NCBI GenBank assembly: GCA_023459495.1
Contig: JAEWTL010000116.1
Span: 1 to 33,644, forward strand
Reading direction: 5' to 3'
DNA from: Bacillota bacterium
GTDB lineage: Bacteria; Bacillota; Clostridia; Christensenellales; SZUA-584
Length of the DNA: 33,644 bases
Shown here: positions 31,376-33,644 of the stretch, piece after piece
How the letters are laid out: every line of letters begins with the position of its first letter
Position numbering within the stretch: the stretch's first letter is position 1
Translations under genes and position numbers: made by a program
Notes under the pieces: model-generated
Database searches by the model: none
What the model saw: only the letters and a program-made list of their open reading frames with translations
Told to the model about the DNA's origin: nothing

Positions 31376-31963
31376 TTACTTTTGTGAATCGAGTATAAAC
31401 AGGGACGCATCACGACCCATGAAAATATTAGCGCCAGAATAGAATGTTCTGGATGCAATGTTCCAGTACCCTAAATTAAACATGATCTTCTTTAGTTCTC
31501 CCTGATCAAAACCATTATGGACCATATCTGAAACGACTTCGTTGTTTTTATCAAAATCAATAATGATTAAATGTCCGCCTGGATTCAAGACGTTATACAG
31601 TTTTATTAAAACCGACTCAAAATCTTCAATATGGAGCAGAACCTGAACCATGAAGATATAATCTGCGTGCAAATCCGATAAGTTGTCTCTTTCAAAATCA
31701 AAGCACAAGGTTCTTGCATTCTGTATCTTATGCTGAATTTGATTAAGCATGCTTTGTGATGTATCTAGAAACAGTATCGATTTAAAATCATTCAGGAGAT
31801 TGATACCGACAAGACCCGTTCCGCATCCAAAATCAATAGCATCTTTATGTTCAGCATTAACCACACATTCCCGAATAGCATCTGCTGATACCCTGGCGAT
31901 TTGAACTCTTTCAGGAGTGTCATATCTGTCGGCTATTGCTTCAAACTTATCCGTATTCCCCAT
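31376..31963 (-). CDS. Class I SAM-dependent methyltransferase
   Basis: 195 residues. Motif I is AIDFGCGTGLVGINLL and binds S-adenosylmethionine, followed by FLDTSQSML (motif II acid), FDFERDNLSDLHADYIFMVQVLLHI and the LNPGGHLIIIDF motif. This order is typical of small-molecule methyltransferases of the UbiE/type 11 kind. The start ATG 31963 is preceded by AGGGGAG. It lies directly upstream of the PhzF gene. The substrate is unknown; a small metabolite is more likely than RNA or protein, judging from the family only. It is AT-rich, like its neighbours. Confidence 0.88.
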   Translation of the reverse strand: MGNTDKFEAIADRYDTPERVQIARVSADAIRECVVNAEHKDAIDFGCGTGLVGINLLNDFKSILFLDTSQSMLNQIQHKIQNARTLCFDFERDNLSDLHADYIFMVQVLLHIEDFESVLIKLYNVLNPGGHLIIIDFDKNNEVVSDMVHNGFDQGELKKIMFNLGYWNIASRTFYSGANIFMGRDASLFILDSQK

Positions 31964-31977
31964 TTATCTCCCCTAGT

Positions 31978-31995
31978 GACCCTTTTTAAAGGGTC
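31978..31995. promoter_or_regulatory. Palindrome just upstream of the methyltransferase gene
   Basis: GACCCTTT and AAAGGGTC are perfectly paired around a TT centre, about 15 bases before the methyltransferase start and directly next to its ribosome site. There is no T run, so it is more likely an operator or a translational hairpin than a terminator. Confidence 0.4.
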
Positions 31996-32092
31996 TGTTC
32001 TCACCTAAGATTACCACACTTCTTCGTCAATCTTTTTCTCGTTTAGCCAGACAGACTATCTAAGGATACATATACTCAAAATTATTATACAG

Positions 32093-32530
32093 TCATTCGT
32101 TAATCGCCTCAATGCCAAGCCGTTTAAGCTCGTCAAGGTGATCCCGCATTTTTTGAAGCTCCTCTGGGGAATGCCCCTTCCAGTCAAACTCTTCGTCGAC
32201 TACGCTCACGGGGTGTCGGGTGCGGTAGGATCTGGTTGGGTTGCCCGGAAATTTCTTGTCCGTCAGATTGGGGTCATCCTCAAAAACACCGGTAGGTTCC
32301 ACACGGTAGATACGGCCGGGTCTGTCTCCTATCGTTAACTCAGCTCCCCACACAGCCGCATCCAATGTCGCAGTCAGGTAAACGTAGTTGGCCTTCTTTT
32401 TCTCACCATAGTTAGAGCTATAGCCAGGTTCCAGTAAATCACCCGACTTTAAATCGGCCTTTGTGCCATGGTAGAAGGGCCCCTTGTCGGCTATTTTTGC
32501 ATGCAATTCCGCAGCTTCATCTTTACTCAT
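32093..32530 (-). CDS. arr: NAD+--rifampin ADP-ribosyltransferase (Arr family)
   Basis: 145 residues from ATG 32530, with GGGGTG about 9 bases upstream (a TTG 24 bases earlier is possible but less likely). The whole length matches Arr: GPFYHGTKADLKSGDLLEPG with H21, YVYLTATLDAAVWGAELTIGD with the conserved tyrosine, YRVEPTGVFEDDPNLTDKKF with the D85/D86 pair, and PGNPTRSYRTRHPV. These correspond to the His-Tyr-Asp active site described for mycobacterial Arr. Arr inactivates rifamycins by ADP-ribosylation of the C23 hydroxyl. Chromosomal homologues are common in environmental and gut bacteria and are not always resistance genes in practice. No integron or transposase flanks it. Confidence 0.93.
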   Translation of the reverse strand: MSKDEAAELHAKIADKGPFYHGTKADLKSGDLLEPGYSSNYGEKKKANYVYLTATLDAAVWGAELTIGDRPGRIYRVEPTGVFEDDPNLTDKKFPGNPTRSYRTRHPVSVVDEEFDWKGHSPEELQKMRDHLDELKRLGIEAINE

Positions 32531-32576
32531 ATAAATCACACCCCACAATTCCAAATAGCCTTTTTTGGCGTTCCAC
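32523..32576 (-). CDS. Possible 17-residue leader peptide upstream of arr
   Basis: A GTG (32576) preceded nine bases upstream by ACGGAGG opens a 17-codon frame whose TAA overlaps the first codons of arr (ATGAGTAAA). The peptide would start MERQKRLFG. The ribosome site is better than that of arr itself, so translation of this frame could couple or regulate arr. It may also be chance. Confidence 0.25.
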   Translation of the reverse strand: MERQKRLFGIVGCDLYE

Positions 32577-32613
32577 TTGGCAGAACCTCCGTAACTCCGA
32601 CTGAAAATTATAA

Positions 32614-32967
32614 TTATTTCTCTCGGAATATTTTATCCATGGATTTGCCTTTTGCCAATTCATCAATCAGTTTATCCAAATATCGAATTTCCTGCATTAT
32701 AGGTTCTTTTATGTCTTCTACCCTGACGCCACAAACAACTCCCTTTATCAGGGTTCTTGCCGGGTTTAGGAAGGGAGCATCCTTAAAGAATGTCTCCATA
32801 TCTGCTTGCTTTTTTAACTGCTCCTCCAGCCCATGCTGAGTATATCCGGTCAACCAGCGTATGATATCATCCACTTCTGATTTAGTTCGCCCTTTTTTCT
32901 CTGCCTTTGCTATATAAAGGGGATATACGTTTGCAAAGCTCATCGTATAGATTCTAGGTTTGGGCAT
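32614..32967 (-). CDS. DUF2200 family protein
   Basis: 117 residues that match the DUF2200 pattern over the full length: RIYTMSFANVYPLYIAKAEKKGRTK, EVDDIIRWLTGYTQ, FFKDAPFLNPARTLIKGVVCGVRVEDI and EIRYLDKLIDELAKGKSMDKI (given as separate motifs). Members are small cytosolic proteins of unknown function found in many bacteria. AGGAGG lies before the ATG. It is 83 bases upstream of arr and in the same direction, so the two may share a transcript. Functional linkage to arr is not implied by anything in the sequence. Confidence 0.87.
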   Translation of the reverse strand: MPKPRIYTMSFANVYPLYIAKAEKKGRTKSEVDDIIRWLTGYTQHGLEEQLKKQADMETFFKDAPFLNPARTLIKGVVCGVRVEDIKEPIMQEIRYLDKLIDELAKGKSMDKIFREK

Positions 32968-33453
32968 TGCACTTCCTCCTGATACTTATAATGATAAAAT
33001 TATGCTTTTTATACTCCGGCTTATCGAGACCAAGATAGCTTTGTTTTAGAACATACGCTTATACTGCATGCCCTTGAACTTTAATACTACCATCTCCACA
33101 AAACCTCGATTTCTGGTCTGTATATTCTTGGGCACGTAGCAAGTCAATTGCTACTTTAGTGGCAGCACCCTTCAAATATATTAATAGTATAATTATAGCT
33201 TTTACTCGTCCATAGATACAAGTCAATATACCAATTCCGCAAACATTCCATTTTCGGCCCAGCGCTAGAATTGAGCGCATGCTACCGAAAACTCATTAGC
33301 GATCAGAACGTGCTGCTTAGGAGTTCATTAAAAAAGAATGCGGCAATCTGGAATTTACCACCATCAATCCTGTTGCTATTTTTAGGCCTGCTTCTCTTGT
33401 CTTTTAACGGTGCAAGTTTTAAATGAATATGCCTTTTATATATACAGATAATT
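32968..33453. other. AT-rich intergenic region with no convincing gene
   Basis: About 490 bases. The only longer frame (33059-33280, minus, 73 residues) has no ribosome site and no recognised family; it may be decayed coding sequence. No hairpin, repeat or promoter of good quality was recognised. Confidence 0.4.
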
Positions 33454-33644
33454 CTATTTTTTCGTTCTTGCTTTCTTGACTTCCTCGACCATCTGCTTGC
33501 CGATGGTGACGATGGAAGCGTAGTCGCCCTTCTTGGCTCCGGCAGTCAGGCTGCTGCCCGCGCCGACAGCCACCGCGCCCGCTTTGATCCATTCCGAGAT
33601 GTTCTCAACGGTCACGCCGCCTGTGGGCATCATCTTCATCTGCG
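33454..33644 (-). CDS. eda: KDPG/KHG aldolase, C-terminal part (cut by the right edge)
   Basis: The last 63 codons of a gene whose start lies beyond base 33644. The visible part, KMMPTGGVTVENISEWIKAGAVAVGAGSSL in outline, is the C-terminal end of the class I aldolase family that splits 2-keto-3-deoxy-6-phosphogluconate and 4-hydroxy-2-oxoglutarate: PTGGV forms the phosphate site and GAVAVGAGSSL the last strand. The Schiff-base lysine is outside the window. Known neighbours of such genes are hexuronate or Entner-Doudoroff genes, which would be expected to the right. The internal ATG seen near 33639 is not the true start. Confidence 0.85.
   Translation of the reverse strand, partial: QMKMMPTGGVTVENISEWIKAGAVAVGAGSSLTAGAKKGDYASIVTIGKQMVEEVKKARTKK

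Noticed and set aside
33059..33280. 73-residue minus-strand frame in the right-hand gap
   Set aside because: No ribosome site, no family recognised; at most decayed coding sequence.
1..33644. CRISPR arrays, insertion sequences, prophage or integron elements
   Set aside because: No regularly spaced repeats, transposase, integrase or terminal inverted repeats were seen on reading both strands.

Overview
The window looks like chromosomal DNA of an anaerobic member of the Bacillota, most likely class Clostridia. This is inferred from the gene families and signals, not from a marker gene. Pointers are sigma-A type promoters with 17-18 base spacers, strong Shine-Dalgarno sequences with occasional TTG/GTG starts, a two-subunit transketolase, MutS2, Xpt, a YjzC-like small protein, and DUF523 and DUF6125 proteins. 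The central part is GC-rich. The stretches around 2.1-3.5 kb and 30.4-33.4 kb are visibly more AT-rich and hold accessory genes.

Layout. (1) 1-470: two near-identical minus-strand promoter units that look like the tandem promoters of a ribosomal RNA operon lying just outside the left edge, followed by the plus-strand promoter of the first gene. (2) 471-4060: a membrane-anchored ComEC-type metallo-beta-lactamase-fold protein, xanthine phosphoribosyltransferase (minus), an orphan soluble chemoreceptor, tRNA-Ser(GGA) (minus) and a 51-residue YjzC-like protein. (3) 4089-12021, minus: a complete oligopeptide/dipeptide-type ABC transporter in the order binding protein, two permeases, two ATPases, small membrane protein. 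OppC carries a large extra domain, a perfect 15-bp hairpin separates oppA from oppB, and a 17-bp palindrome sits upstream of oppA. (4) 12248-12784, minus: a four-helix membrane protein of unknown role, divergent from lysA. (5) 12927-17126, plus: lysA, mutS2 and a DUF523 gene. (6) 17240-20801, plus: response regulator, histidine kinase and an HtrA-type membrane protease. The protease has its own promoter region with three TGTT repeats at 11-bp spacing. (7) 20953-27466, plus: a tight six-gene unit made of transketolase N and C subunits, a tandem SCP2-like protein, a zinc-dependent medium-chain dehydrogenase, a regulator with two MerR-like domains, and a class-3-type aldehyde dehydrogenase. (8) 27565-30396: a DUF6125 protein (minus) and a LacI-type sensor fused to a diguanylate cyclase (plus). 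(9) 30474-33644, minus: PhzF family protein, methyltransferase, Arr rifamycin ADP-ribosyltransferase, DUF2200 protein, a ~490-base gap with no convincing gene, and the C-terminal end of a KDPG/KHG aldolase cut by the right edge.

How it fits together. Most of the window is ordinary: peptide uptake, lysine/DAP end step, ribosome or DNA quality control (MutS2), and envelope stress (two-component system plus HtrA). The least explained unit is the transketolase-SCP2-dehydrogenase-MerR-aldehyde dehydrogenase cluster. It combines a thiamine-diphosphate C-C bond enzyme, a hydrophobic-ligand-binding protein and two oxidoreductases under one regulator, which suggests a dedicated pathway for a hydrophobic carbonyl compound. 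The substrate cannot be read from sequence. No CRISPR array, transposase, integrase or phage gene was seen.
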